A stretch of 64,000 bases of DNA. It comes from Streptomyces achromogenes (lineage in GTDB: Bacteria > Actinomycetota > Actinomycetes > Streptomycetales > Streptomycetaceae). The notes below the pieces were generated by a model. It was not told where the DNA came from. It searched no databases and saw nothing but the letters and a program-made list of their open reading frames with translations. The stretch spans positions 1,674,001 through 1,738,000 of the forward strand of contig NZ_JAUSYH010000001.1 in assembly GCF_030816715.1 (NCBI RefSeq), written 5' to 3'. The stretch's first letter is position 1. Every line of letters starts with the position of its first letter. Below are positions 8,458 to 17,927 of this stretch, one piece after another. A program made the position numbers and the translations under genes.

Positions 8458-11400
8458 TCAGCCGGCGTTCGGTGCGGGCCGTTTGTACATCCGCGTCGCC
8501 GTGATCTCGCTGTGCGCCTGCACCGCGTCGCCGTCCGCCGCCGGGGTCTGCTGCGGCAGACCCGGCCGCAGATGTTCCTCGACGCTGATGTATTTCAGGC
8601 CTGCCCGCAGGTCGGCGTCATTGCGCAGACGGATGACCAGCGGGAACTCCGCGAGGGCCGTGGTGTCGAACAGGCCGGTGGTGTAGAGGAGCTGCACTCC
8701 GAGCGCGTCCGAGACCGCCCTCTGGAGTTCCAGCAGATAGGTCGCGTTGGCACGCCCGATGGGGTTGTCGAGGAACAGCGTGCCGGCGTGCCGGTGCTTG
8801 TCCCTGCCCCGGTCGTTGCTCCTCAGGGCCGCCATCGTGCAGTACAGGGCGATGGCCGCGGTGAGCAACTGGCCGCCGGAGAACACGTCGCCCATCTGTC
8901 CGACGGGGACGCGCTCCGCCCGCAGGACGGCGTCCGGCTTGAGGATCTCGACCGCGACTCCTCTGGGCTGCAGGGCCGCGCCGACCCCGCGCAGCAGCAG
9001 CGACATGCCGTCACGCCGCAGGTCGGAGTTCTTCTTCACGGCCGCGCGGGTCGCTTCGTCGATGACCTCGCCGAGCCGCTCGACCAGGGTGGCCTGGTCG
9101 GGCTCCTCGAAGCGGATCCGCAGGAACTCCTGTCCGGACCACTCGCCGAGCCCCTCGGGCAGCCGGGAGAGCCGCTGGGCCGAGCGCAGCGTGGCGAGCG
9201 CGGACTCGACGAGCCCCCGCAGGCGGTCCACGATCGAGTCCCGGTTGCGCTCCAACTGCGCCAGTTCGTCCGTGAGGACGCGCAGCCGGGGGGCGAAGGC
9301 GTCCGCCCACTTCTGCGCGTGCTCCGGCAGCGCGGAGGCGGGAAGTTCGCGGATCTGCTGGCGCGCGGGGGTGCGTACCTGCTCGTAGCGTGTGGAGTTG
9401 GCGTGCCGGACGAGCACGTCACTCGCCTCGCGTACCGCCGACTCCGCGGCGGAGAGGTCGGCGGCGCAGCCGCGCAGCGAGCGGCGGGCCTCGGCGGCCG
9501 TCCTGCGCGCCTCCTCCAAGGCGCCGGGGTAGGGCTCCGTCTCCTCCTGCTCTTCCTCCGGGGTGTGTTCGCGCAGCAGGTCGCGGAGCATCGCGGCGAT
9601 CTCGTCGAAGCCGCCGGCCGCGTCCTCGGCGGCGCGGTGGGCGGCCAGGAGTTCGGCGTGCGCCTCGCGTGACCGGTCCAGGGCCTCGGCGCGGGCGGCG
9701 AGTTCGGCGGTCGCGGTGCGCAGCAGAGCCTGGGCGTGCTCGGCGTCGCGGGGTCGGAGTTCCTCGGCCAGCTCGGTGTGCGCCTCGCCGTCCTCGGGCG
9801 CGAGCCGCTCGTGTTCGCCGCGCAGCCGTCCGAGCTGCTCGCTGGCGGTGGACATGCGGGTCTCCAAGAGCTGCACCAGCTCCTCCGCGCGTGCGGCGGC
9901 GGCCTGCCGGGAGGGTCCGTCGGAGCCGTCGGGCGACTGGAGCAGCTGTTCGGCGCGGGTGCGGACCTTGTTGCTGAGCCGGTCCAGTTCGGTGCGGGCG
10001 GCGCTCTCGTCGCTCTCCGCCCGGGCCTGTTCGGCGCGCAGGTCGGCGCCGACGCCGACCTTCTCGTACAGCAGGGACGCGGCCCGGTAGGCCTCGCGCA
10101 GCGCGGGCAGGGACGTCGTGGGCGCGGCCGTGCCGTCCTGCGGGACGTCGTCGGGGGCGCCGGCGATCTCGGCGCGCTCGGCGCGCAGCGCTCGCGCGGT
10201 GCGGCGGGCGTCGTCCGCGGCGCGCTGGGCGCCGCGCCGGTCCTCGTCGGCGGCCCGGGCGCGCTCCAGGCAGGACTGGGCGCGGGCCTCCGACTCGGCT
10301 GCCTCGTCGGCGAGTTCACGGACCTTGACCTGCCAGCCGGCGCGTTCGCGCAGCCGGAAGGCCAGTCCGGCGAGGGCGTCGGCGGTCCGCCTGGCGCGCT
10401 GCGCGGCCTCCTGGTGCTCGTCGCGGGCCTGGGCGGCTTCGGCGGCGCTCTCCTCGGTCTCCGCGCGCACGCTGCGTGCCTCGGCCAGCTCGGCCTCGGC
10501 CTCCTCGGCGAAGGCGCGTGCCTCCGTGGCGGCCCGGGCCAGCTCGGCGAGCCGCCCGGCCGGACAGCCGGTCCGCCAGGACGCGAGGCGCGCGGACAGC
10601 TCGCGGTCCTTGGCGAGCCGCCCGGCGAGTCGGCGGATGTCCTCGTCGCGTTCGGTCGCCCGCGCGCGCAGCGCCTGCCGCTCCTCGTCGGCGGCGTGCT
10701 CGTCGTGCATGGCCGGGTTCGGCGGGACGAGGAAGACCTCGCTCAGGGCACCGCCGTCGGGGTCGGCCGGCGGGGTCGGGGCGAGCAGGGCGGCGGCGGT
10801 GCCGACGGCCACGGCGGAACGCGGCAGCAGTGCGGCGTCGCCGAGCGCCTCACGCGCGCGTGCGTGGGAGCCGGGGTCGGTGATGATCACGCCGTCGACC
10901 AGTTCGGGCCGGGCGGCGAGGACACGGGCGTGGTCGGCGGGGTCGACGGCCTGGGCGAGGTAGCGCCAGCCGGGCAGGGCGGGAATGCCGTGCTCGCCGA
11001 GGAATTCGACGGTGGCCAGGACGTCCGGGCCGGGCGGCAGCAGTCCGCCGTCGCCGAGGGCGCCGAGGATGCGGGAGTCGTCGGCGGCGGCGGTCCGCAG
11101 GTCGAAGAGCTGCCGTTCCGCGGAGGAGACGGCGTCGTCGAGGAGTTCTCGCAGTTCGTCGGCGCAGCGGTCCAGGTCCTCGGGGGTCAGCGCGGAGCCG
11201 CCGTCCGGCTCGCCGTCCTGCCGGGGCTGGGGGATCCGGGGGCGTGTTCCGCGGCCGGTCAGCCCGAGCAGTTCCGCGAGGCGTTCCTCGTCGGCCAGGG
11301 ATTCGGCGAGCCGCCGCTCGGCCTCGTAGGAGCGCCCCGCGCCCGTGGCCGCGTCGGCGGCCCGGGCGGCGGTGAGCTCTGCGCGGGACTCGGCCGAGGC

Positions 11401-13098
11401 GGCCTCGCGCGCGTGTTCGGCGGCCCGCGCCGAGGTTTCGCGGGCGGTGTCCCAGGCGGCGACGGCCGTCTTCTCGGCGTCGCTGGCGGCGAGGGCCGCG
11501 CGGGCCGGGTCGGCGTCGGGGGCGCTGTCGTCGAGCCAGCCCGCGCGTACGGCTTCGGCGGTTTCCTGTTCGACCTCGGAGAGCCGCTGGCGCAGGTGCC
11601 CCACCTCGCTGCGGGCGCGCTGGGCGTCGGTCGCGGCGGACGTGGCGTCGCGGTGGGCGGACTCGCCGACCTCCTGGAGTGCGGCCGAGCGCTCCTCCTC
11701 CTCGTTGGCGAGGGTCTCGGCGCTGTCGGCGGCGGCGTGCAGGGCACGGACGAGGTCGACGGCGGCCCTGGCGCGGGCGGCGAGCGCGGGGGCGGCGTCG
11801 CGCTCCGCTTCCTGGATCGCGGCGGACACGCGCGCGACACGGTCGGCGGCGGCCCGGTGGCGCAGCACGGCCTCGGCGGCCTGCCAGGCAGAGTGCAGGG
11901 TGCGGGCGTCGGCGAGTTCGCGCTTCTGCGCGGCGGCGGACTTCTCCGCGGCGGCGAGCGCCAGCGACGCGTGCCGGAAGGCGAGTTCGGCGGCGATCAG
12001 CGCGCTGCGCTCCCGTGCGCCCTCGGAGTGCGTGACGGCGTACGCGGCGGCGGTGACCCGCTGGGCGAGGTCTCCCGCCCTTGTCCTCTCCCGCCCGCCC
12101 CGCGCGGACAGCCGGCGGGCCAGCGCGCGGGTGCGCCGCTCGGCCGCGGTGTGGACCTCACGCGCGCGTGAGCGCGATGCGGCAGCCTCGACGATCCGCC
12201 CGAGCAGGTCCGCCGACCCGGCGGTGAAGTCCCGTTCGGCGATCAGCTCGGCACGTCGGCCGAGCTTGTTGCCGAAGCCGCTGACCAGGTCGGCGAGTCC
12301 GTCGGTGTCGCGTGTGTCGGTGACCGCGCGCAGCAGCAGGTCGGTGAAGTCGGAGTCCTTCTTGACCGCGAAGAGGCCGGCGGCCTCGCCCTCGTCGGCG
12401 TTCATCTCCCGCTGGTAGCGGAAGAGCTCCGGGTCGAGGCCCAGTTCGCCGAGGTGCTCGATCCAGCGGTCGTGGATCTCCTCCCAGTGCACCTCCAGGT
12501 GCGGATACGCCTTTCCGGCCTCGGTGATGGCGTCCCGGAAGCCCTTCATGGTGCGCCGGCGGCCCTGCGCCCCGGAGGCGCCCTCGACGGGCGGGCGGAC
12601 GGCCGTGGCCTCCGCGACGGGCAGGTTGTCCAGGCTCAGCCCGGGCCCCGGCCGGAACGAGTACCAGGCCTCCGCGAACTTCCGCGGGTCGTTGGACACC
12701 TGCCGCCCGCGCCACTCGCTCGCCTTGCCGACGACCACGCACTCGCCGGTGAGCACGTGCTGCCACTCGAGCGCCACATGCCCGCAGTCGTCGGCGAGCA
12801 GGAACTTGCGCAGCACCCCGGAGCTGGCGCCGCCGAGGGTGTTGCGGTGACCCGGCAGCATCACGGAGAAGATCAGCTTGAGCAGGACGGACTTGCCGCC
12901 GCCGTTCTCCAGGAAGAGGACGCCCGCCGGGGCGGGCCGGCGCGGCGGGCCGACCGGCTCCTCCTCGAAGAACTCCGCCTGGGTGGGCGCGGGGTCGGGC
13001 ACGACGTCGCCGACGCCCCGCAGGTCAAGCACGGTGTCGGCGTAGCGCGCACCGGCGGGACCGATGGAGTAGAGGCGGACCCGGGACAGCTCGTACAT
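8458..13098 (-). CDS. Giant SMC-like ATPase (MukB/MksB/JetC-like)
   Basis: A 1546-aa protein with SMC architecture. The N-terminal head has a Walker A at residues 61-70 (LFLENGGGKS). Two very long Ala/Glu/Arg-rich coiled coils flank a central globular hinge-like domain at roughly residues 670-830. The C-terminal head has an ABC-type signature FSGGQ at 1406-1410 and Walker B LFLDNPIG at 1441-1448. The residue after the Walker B Asp1444 is Asn1445, where SMC and ABC ATPases normally have catalytic Glu. The first Gly of the classic GxxGxGKS loop is also missing. It is the last gene of a three-gene operon with a winged-helix and a kleisin-like partner, the order found in Mks/Wadjet systems. A DNA-loop-extruding or DNA-clamping role is inferred. 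Confidence 0.85.
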   Translation of the reverse strand: MYELSRVRLYSIGPAGARYADTVLDLRGVGDVVPDPAPTQAEFFEEEPVGPPRRPAPAGVLFLENGGGKSVLLKLIFSVMLPGHRNTLGGASSGVLRKFLLADDCGHVALEWQHVLTGECVVVGKASEWRGRQVSNDPRKFAEAWYSFRPGPGLSLDNLPVAEATAVRPPVEGASGAQGRRRTMKGFRDAITEAGKAYPHLEVHWEEIHDRWIEHLGELGLDPELFRYQREMNADEGEAAGLFAVKKDSDFTDLLLRAVTDTRDTDGLADLVSGFGNKLGRRAELIAERDFTAGSADLLGRIVEAAASRSRAREVHTAAERRTRALARRLSARGGRERTRAGDLAQRVTAAAYAVTHSEGARERSALIAAELAFRHASLALAAAEKSAAAQKRELADARTLHSAWQAAEAVLRHRAAADRVARVSAAIQEAERDAAPALAARARAAVDLVRALHAAADSAETLANEEEERSAALQEVGESAHRDATSAATDAQRARSEVGHLRQRLSEVEQETAEAVRAGWLDDSAPDADPARAALAASDAEKTAVAAWDTARETSARAAEHAREAASAESRAELTAARAADAATGAGRSYEAERRLAESLADEERLAELLGLTGRGTRPRIPQPRQDGEPDGGSALTPEDLDRCADELRELLDDAVSSAERQLFDLRTAAADDSRILGALGDGGLLPPGPDVLATVEFLGEHGIPALPGWRYLAQAVDPADHARVLAARPELVDGVIITDPGSHARAREALGDAALLPRSAVAVGTAAALLAPTPPADPDGGALSEVFLVPPNPAMHDEHAADEERQALRARATERDEDIRRLAGRLAKDRELSARLASWRTGCPAGRLAELARAATEARAFAEEAEAELAEARSVRAETEESAAEAAQARDEHQEAAQRARRTADALAGLAFRLRERAGWQVKVRELADEAAESEARAQSCLERARAADEDRRGAQRAADDARRTARALRAERAEIAGAPDDVPQDGTAAPTTSLPALREAYRAASLLYEKVGVGADLRAEQARAESDESAARTELDRLSNKVRTRAEQLLQSPDGSDGPSRQAAAARAEELVQLLETRMSTASEQLGRLRGEHERLAPEDGEAHTELAEELRPRDAEHAQALLRTATAELAARAEALDRSREAHAELLAAHRAAEDAAGGFDEIAAMLRDLLREHTPEEEQEETEPYPGALEEARRTAAEARRSLRGCAADLSAAESAVREASDVLVRHANSTRYEQVRTPARQQIRELPASALPEHAQKWADAFAPRLRVLTDELAQLERNRDSIVDRLRGLVESALATLRSAQRLSRLPEGLGEWSGQEFLRIRFEEPDQATLVERLGEVIDEATRAAVKKNSDLRRDGMSLLLRGVGAALQPRGVAVEILKPDAVLRAERVPVGQMGDVFSGGQLLTAAIALYCTMAALRSNDRGRDKHRHAGTLFLDNPIGRANATYLLELQRAVSDALGVQLLYTTGLFDTTALAEFPLVIRLRNDADLRAGLKYISVEEHLRPGLPQQTPAADGDAVQAHSEITATRMYKRPAPNAG

Positions 13099-13179
13099 GG
13101 CGGACTCTCGTAAGTCTTCGGCAGAACAGGGGGGTTGAGGAGCCCTGAGGAGAGGGCGGGGCCTCGCGGGTGCGGGGCC

Positions 13180-14058
13180 TCAGGAGTGGAACGGCAGGCC
13201 GGCGTCGGCCACCAGTTCCAGATCGTCGCTCTCCTCGGCGGGCAGCAGCGTCGGGGCGCCGTCGGTGACCGGGACGACGCCCAGCTCCAGCAGTTCGGCC
13301 ATGGCGGCGGCGCCCGCCATGTCGCGTACCTGGAGCTGGTAGCGGGCGGTGGTCCGGTAGGTGCCGCCGCTGTCGTCGCCGGTCCGCTGCAGGAAGCCGG
13401 AGTCGGTGAGGAAGGCGACGGCCTTGCCGACGATGCCGGTGGTGGAACCGGCGAGTCTGCGCGCGTCCTTGGTGGCGCCGGTGGCGCTGCGTCTGGCCCA
13501 GATCCGCCAGGCGGCCTCCAGGCCGGGGGCGTCGCTCGCGGGGTCGGTGTTCTCGCCCTGCTGCTCCGCCCGTTCCTCCAGCCGGCGGCAGGCCTGCCGT
13601 ACGAAGGCGTCGACGCCGTTGACGCTGACCCGCCCGATGTAGCCGTCGTCGGCCAGGTCCTCGGGTCGCGGATAGGCCATCGCGGCGACGGCGAGGTGCG
13701 CGAGGCCGTGCAGGAAGCGGTCGCCGCCGTCGGCGGAGGTACGACGCGCGTAGTCGCCCATGCGGACGGCGAAGACCGAGTCCTCGGCGGCCGTGACCGC
13801 CATGCCCGCGCGCGGGGACACCTCCAGCACGATCAGCCCCAGCCCCGCGGCGACGGCGTCGGCGAGCCGCGCGAACGCCGGGTCCTCCCGGTGGCGCCGC
13901 AGCAGCTCGGCGTACTCCTGGTCGCGCGCGGGCTGCAGTCTGGGCTGCAGCCCGAAGGCGACGAGCCGCGCCGCGTCGGCGGCGTCGGCGGGGGTGACGG
14001 CGGTGTGCGCCGCCGGAGCGGGTGCCTCCGTGTCGCTCCACTCGACGTGCTCGGTCAC
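13180..14058 (-). CDS. Winged-helix (MukE/MksE/JetB-like) partner of the SMC protein
   Basis: A 292-aa soluble protein with GTG start (GAGGAG 8 nt upstream). The N-terminal half is Ala/Leu helical; the C-terminal third (GIVGKAVAFLTDSGFLQRTG, then 'YRTTARYQLQVRDMAG') reads like a winged helix with a beta wing. Size, fold character and position between the putative kleisin and the SMC gene match the KITE subunits MukE, MksE and JetB. I could not assign a named family. It lies 80 nt upstream of the SMC gene and 82 nt downstream of the kleisin-like gene, so all three are likely one transcript. It would bind the kleisin linker and modulate DNA loading. Confidence 0.6.
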   Translation of the reverse strand: MTEHVEWSDTEAPAPAAHTAVTPADAADAARLVAFGLQPRLQPARDQEYAELLRRHREDPAFARLADAVAAGLGLIVLEVSPRAGMAVTAAEDSVFAVRMGDYARRTSADGGDRFLHGLAHLAVAAMAYPRPEDLADDGYIGRVSVNGVDAFVRQACRRLEERAEQQGENTDPASDAPGLEAAWRIWARRSATGATKDARRLAGSTTGIVGKAVAFLTDSGFLQRTGDDSGGTYRTTARYQLQVRDMAGAAAMAELLELGVVPVTDGAPTLLPAEESDDLELVADAGLPFHS

Positions 14059-14140
14059 GGCTTCGGCTCCTCGGTGTGCGTGGGCATGTGCGTATACGTG
14101 GGCGTGGGCGCGGGCTCGTGCCTGCGGTGGCCGGGCCGGC

Positions 14141-15667
14141 TCATGCCGCCTCCGTGCGGTCCGCCGCCATCCCCGCGGAGTCGAGCAGCGCGGTGCCGAC
14201 GATCAGGTCGGCCCCGCCGAATTCGGGGTCGTCCAGCTCCGTCCCGTCGTCGACGGCGAAGAGCAGTCTCTCCTCGCCCTGCCGGTAGGCGGTGCCGACC
14301 GCGGGGCTGGCCGCGTGCACGGCCAGCAGGGCCACCAGGTAGGGCAGTTCGGGGTCGGATCGACGCGCTTCGGCCAGCAGCCCGGACAACCGGCGCGGGG
14401 CGTCCGCGGGCAGGTCGAGCAGGATCATGGCGGCGGCCAGTTGTTCCTCGCTGAACCGGCTGTCGTCCGGGGTGGCGATGAGATCCGGTTCCGGCATCTC
14501 CGCTCCGAGGGGCTCGCGCTCCACCGGCGGGGTCAGCAGCAGGTCGACGAGATCCCCCATCCGCACGGCTCCCGGTGTGCGCAGACCGGTCCCCCGGGCG
14601 AAGAACGCGTCGGTGACGCGGACGGCCTGCTCCAGCGGCAACGGCAGCACGGGGCTGACCAGGTGCCCGTAGAGGTCTATCCCCGACGAGGTCATGGGGG
14701 TGGCGAAGGCCTGCCGGTCCTGCTCGGCGCGGAACAGCGGGCCGGCCTCCAACAACCGGGACTGCAGCTGGGTGTGGCGGCGGATGCAGTCCTTGACGAT
14801 GTCGACGAGCTCGGCGGCCCGCCGCTTGTTCTCGGCGTCCTCGATCTCGTCGCGGGCCTTGCGGATGTTGGTGAGGATCGCGTTCTCGTGGCGGTAGCGG
14901 TCGGCCACGTGGTCGAGGGCCTCGGCGATCATGTCGGGCACGGCGTTGAGCCAGTCCACCGCGCGCACGTTGCGCCGGGTCGCCTCCAGGGCGCGGCGCA
15001 GCGTCTCGGAGTACTGCACGGTGCGGTAGCGGGCCTGTTCGGCGGCGAGCTGGGCGTCGGCGAGACGGCCGCGGCGGATGAGCACCTCGAGCTTGACCTC
15101 GGCGGCGATCTGCGCGCTGGTGACATCGGTGTCCAAGGCCCCGACGAGGACGTTGACGGCCTCGTCGGTCGTCCGGAGGTAGACCGCGCCGCCGTAGCCG
15201 GGGACCTCCTCGATCAGCTTGAAGTCGTAGTCACGGCGCACGTAGGTACCGTCGGGCGCGAACGTGCCGTAGGCGGCGCGGAAGCCGCGGTCGACGCTGC
15301 CCACGTTGATCAGGTTCTCCAGGACCCAGCGGGCCACCCGCTCGTGCTCGGCGACGGGCCGCCGGGGCGCCTGGGCGGCGATGCGCGGCAGCAGACGGGC
15401 CACTATCTGCTCGTGGTCGGCGCCGGTGTCGAAGTCCATGTTCAGCGTGACGAGGTCGATGGCGGCGAGCGCGATCTCCGCCATGCCGTAGACCGAGTAC
15501 TCGCCCGCGAGGTTGGCCTTGCGCGCGTCGAGGTCGTGGATCGGCGCGGTGCAGGCGAGCGCGCGCAGCCGCCGCGCCAGCCCCTCGTCGGCGGCCGGGC
15601 CCAGTGCGGGGCGCGGCGCCGCGCTGAGCTGGGGCGGAACACGGTCCGTCGAAGCAGGCGAAGTCAC
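14141..15667 (-). CDS. Kleisin-like (MukF/MksF/JetA-like) protein, first gene of the SMC operon
   Basis: A 508-aa, mostly helical soluble protein. After an N-terminal helical domain (residues ~30-160) comes a central region with long charged helices (around AEVKLEVLIRRGRLADAQLA and IRKARDEIEDAENKRRAAEL) and a C-terminal Asp/Glu-rich tail. This layout, plus first position before KITE-like and SMC-like genes, suggests the kleisin that bridges the two SMC heads. The assignment rests on context and not on a recognised motif. The GTG at 15667 is preferred; an ATG at 15697 in the same frame has no ribosome binding site. The GntR gene upstream is transcribed the same way but is separated by 58 nt and unrelated in function. 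Confidence 0.55.
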   Translation of the reverse strand: MTSPASTDRVPPQLSAAPRPALGPAADEGLARRLRALACTAPIHDLDARKANLAGEYSVYGMAEIALAAIDLVTLNMDFDTGADHEQIVARLLPRIAAQAPRRPVAEHERVARWVLENLINVGSVDRGFRAAYGTFAPDGTYVRRDYDFKLIEEVPGYGGAVYLRTTDEAVNVLVGALDTDVTSAQIAAEVKLEVLIRRGRLADAQLAAEQARYRTVQYSETLRRALEATRRNVRAVDWLNAVPDMIAEALDHVADRYRHENAILTNIRKARDEIEDAENKRRAAELVDIVKDCIRRHTQLQSRLLEAGPLFRAEQDRQAFATPMTSSGIDLYGHLVSPVLPLPLEQAVRVTDAFFARGTGLRTPGAVRMGDLVDLLLTPPVEREPLGAEMPEPDLIATPDDSRFSEEQLAAAMILLDLPADAPRRLSGLLAEARRSDPELPYLVALLAVHAASPAVGTAYRQGEERLLFAVDDGTELDDPEFGGADLIVGTALLDSAGMAADRTEAA

Positions 15668-15725
15668 GCTGCACAGACTAGGTCCTCGGTCTGACATCGA
15701 CCCAAACGACGCAGAGCGACCGCCG

Positions 15726-16454
15726 TCACGAGGCCGCGAGAGGACCGCGGTCGTCGTGCGGGGGCTCCTCGCCCACGCGCCGCCGGTAGGCCTCGACCAC
15801 CCGCTGGAGCGAGTCGGCGAGGTACACCTCGAGCAGCCTCTCCGCCTCGGCGCGGTCGCCGGCCTCGAGGGCCTGCAGGATCTGGCGGTTGCGCTGGAGG
15901 TAGGGCTCGTGCAGCCGGCGCGGGTCCTCGACGAGGTGGAAGGCCAGGCGCAGCTCGGCGAAGACGCTGCGCATCAGCTCGTCGGTGCGTGCGCTCTCGG
16001 CCAGGGCCACCAGTTCCCGGTGGAAGTGGAAGTTGGCGGTGCCCAGTCCCTTCCAGTCGTTCTCGAGGGTCGCCACCTGCCCTTCGGTGACCGCCGCCCG
16101 CAGGGCCTCCAGCGCGTACGGGGGCTCGCCCAGCCCCCGGACGACGGCGCACTCGACGAGCGCGCGGGTGCGGTAGATGTCCTCGACGTCCTGCACGGTC
16201 AGGACCCGGACGAACACCCCCCGGTTCAGCTCGTGGACGAGCAGGCGCTCATGGGTGAGCAGCCGGAACGCCTCGCGCAGCGTGTTGCGGGAGACCCCCA
16301 GCGCCCCGCCGATGCTGTCCTCCGAGAGCCGTGTGCCCGGCGGGAAGTAGCCCTCGGCGATGCGACTCCTGAGGATGTCCGACACCCGCTCGGCCGTGCT
16401 CGTACGGCCCAGGAGGGCGCGGTCGTCGGCCAGTGCGGCCAGCTGCTCTGCCAT
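15726..16454 (-). CDS. GntR-family regulator, FCD (FadR) subfamily
   Basis: A 242-aa regulator. The N-terminal winged helix ([20 protein letters not shown], then [20 protein letters not shown]) is a clear GntR DNA-binding domain. The C-terminal helical FCD domain includes [12 protein letters not shown], which supplies the usual His metal ligands. It is divergent from the MFS transporter, DUF1445 and pxpABC genes, and a perfect palindrome lies in the shared intergenic region. It is therefore the probable local repressor of the oxoproline cluster, relieved by a small organic acid effector. Confidence 0.92.
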   Translation of the reverse strand: MAEQLAALADDRALLGRTSTAERVSDILRSRIAEGYFPPGTRLSEDSIGGALGVSRNTLREAFRLLTHERLLVHELNRGVFVRVLTVQDVEDIYRTRALVECAVVRGLGEPPYALEALRAAVTEGQVATLENDWKGLGTANFHFHRELVALAESARTDELMRSVFAELRLAFHLVEDPRRLHEPYLQRNRQILQALEAGDRAEAERLLEVYLADSLQRVVEAYRRRVGEEPPHDDRGPLAAS

Positions 16455-16502
16455 GCACGGAATTCAATCGCAGACAGAAGAACGAGACAACAGGGGTATT
16501 GA

Positions 16503-16521
16503 AGGATCGTTCAACGATCCT
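16503..16521. promoter_or_regulatory. Perfect inverted repeat AGGATCGT-TCA-ACGATCCT, probable GntR operator
   Basis: Eight-base arms with a 3-nt spacer lie 49 nt upstream of the GntR gene start and 105 nt upstream of the MFS start, in the divergent intergenic region. The core GT...AC spacing is of the type bound by FadR-subfamily regulators. The adjacent GntR protein is the obvious candidate to bind it and would control both directions. Confidence 0.7.
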
Positions 16522-16625
16522 CTACCTTCCTTTCATGGCACCGCCCGTCCCCACCGCGGCGACCCGCCTCCCGCACGGCACGGCTCACCTCTCAGCACCG
16601 TCCGTCATCCCTCAGCGAGGTGCCC

Positions 16626-17927
16626 ATGAGCACGACTCCTCCCTCACCGGTCCCAGCCGCCGACGCCCTCGACACCACCGCCGAACACTCCCCCGACGAC
16701 GGGGCGTTCGCCTGGCTGCGGGCGCTCGGACCGCGCGGCAGGCGCGCCTTCGCCGGCGCGTTCGGCGGCTACGCCCTCGACTCCTACGACTACTTCACGC
16801 TGCCGCTGAGCATGGTGGCGCTGGCGGCGTACTTCGGTCTGGACAGCGCTCAGACGGGCCTGTTCACCACCGTCACGCTGGTCGCCTCCGCCGTCGGCGG
16901 CGCCGCCGCGGGCGTACTGGCCGACCGGATCGGCCGGGTCAGGGCGCTGATGATCACGGTGATCACCTACGCCGTCTTCACCGTCGCCTGCGGCTTCGCG
17001 CCCAGCTACGAGACGCTGCTGGTCTTCCGCTCCCTCCAGGGCCTCGGCTTCGGCGGCGAGTGGGCGGTCGGCGCGATCCTGGTCGCGGAGTACGCGAGCG
17101 CGAAGCACCGGGGCCGCACCCTCGGCGCGATCCAGAGCTCCTGGGCCGTCGGCTGGGGCCTCGCGGCGCTGGCGTACACGCTCGTCTTCTCGTTCGTCGG
17201 CGACGACATGGCCTGGCGGATCATGTTCTGGACGGGCGCGCTGCCCGCCCTGCTCGTGGTGTGGATGCGGCGCCGGGTGAAGGACGCGCCGCAGGCCGAG
17301 GCCGCACGCGCGCGGAGCGCCGACAAGGGCTCGTTCCCGGCGATCTTCCGGGGGCCGCTGCTGCGGACGACGGTGTTCGCCGGACTGCTCTCGACCGGTG
17401 TGCAGGGCGGCTACTACACGCTGGCGACCTGGGTGCCGACCTACCTGAAGTCGGAGCGCGGTCTGTCGGTGGTCGGCACCGGCGGCTATCTGACGTTCCT
17501 GATCTCCGGTGCCTTCCTCGGCTACCTGACCGGCGGGTACCTCACCGACCGGCTGGGCCGGCGTCGCAACATCTGGCTGTTCGCCCTGCTGTCGGCGGTG
17601 TGCATCCTGGCGTACGCGAACATCCCGAGCGGCGCGGACACCCTGCTGCTCGTGCTCGGCTTCCCGCTCGGGTTCTGCATGTCCGCGATCTTCAGCGGCT
17701 TCGGGTCGTATCTGAGCGAGCTGTATCCGACCGCCCTGCGCGGCACCGGTCAGGGCTTCACCTACAACACCGGCCGCGCCGTGGGCGCCGTCTTCCCCAC
17801 GACGGTCGGGTTCCTGGCCGACAGCTGGGGTGTGGGCGGCGCGCTGGTCTTCGGCGCGATCGGGTACGCCATCGCCGCCCTGGCGCTGCTGGGGCTGCCG
17901 GAGACGCGTGGAAAGGAACTGGAGTGA
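16626..17927 (+). CDS. MFS transporter of organic acids (AAHS/SHS type)
   Basis: A 433-aa transporter with about 12 predicted membrane segments. The loop after TM2 reads [12 protein letters not shown] (the MFS D-R-x-G-R signature), TM4 has [23 protein letters not shown], typical of the metabolite/aromatic-acid symporter branch, and the second half repeats the loop as LTDRLGRRR. The ATG at 16626 has AGCGAGG 5 nt upstream. Its stop overlaps the GTG of the DUF1445 gene. The context with pxpABC suggests uptake of 5-oxoproline or a related carboxylate; this is inference, since the family also carries lactate, pyruvate and aromatic acids. Confidence 0.9.
   Translation: MSTTPPSPVPAADALDTTAEHSPDDGAFAWLRALGPRGRRAFAGAFGGYALDSYDYFTLPLSMVALAAYFGLDSAQTGLFTTVTLVASAVGGAAAGVLADRIGRVRALMITVITYAVFTVACGFAPSYETLLVFRSLQGLGFGGEWAVGAILVAEYASAKHRGRTLGAIQSSWAVGWGLAALAYTLVFSFVGDDMAWRIMFWTGALPALLVVWMRRRVKDAPQAEAARARSADKGSFPAIFRGPLLRTTVFAGLLSTGVQGGYYTLATWVPTYLKSERGLSVVGTGGYLTFLISGAFLGYLTGGYLTDRLGRRRNIWLFALLSAVCILAYANIPSGADTLLLVLGFPLGFCMSAIFSGFGSYLSELYPTALRGTGQGFTYNTGRAVGAVFPTTVGFLADSWGVGGALVFGAIGYAIAALALLGLPETRGKELE

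Noticed and set aside
9736..12171. 811-aa open frame antisense to the SMC gene
   Set aside because: Gly/Val/Arg-rich mirror of coiled-coil codons, without ribosome binding site or motifs; a typical high-GC shadow frame. The same holds for other long frames opposite cvnA, HEAT, ribBA and davB.
8458..15667. Complete Wadjet defence system
   Set aside because: No JetD/TOPRIM protein is encoded on either side, and the SMC N-terminus does not resemble the TIGR02680 type I know from type II Wadjet. I only claim a Wadjet/Mks-like core.
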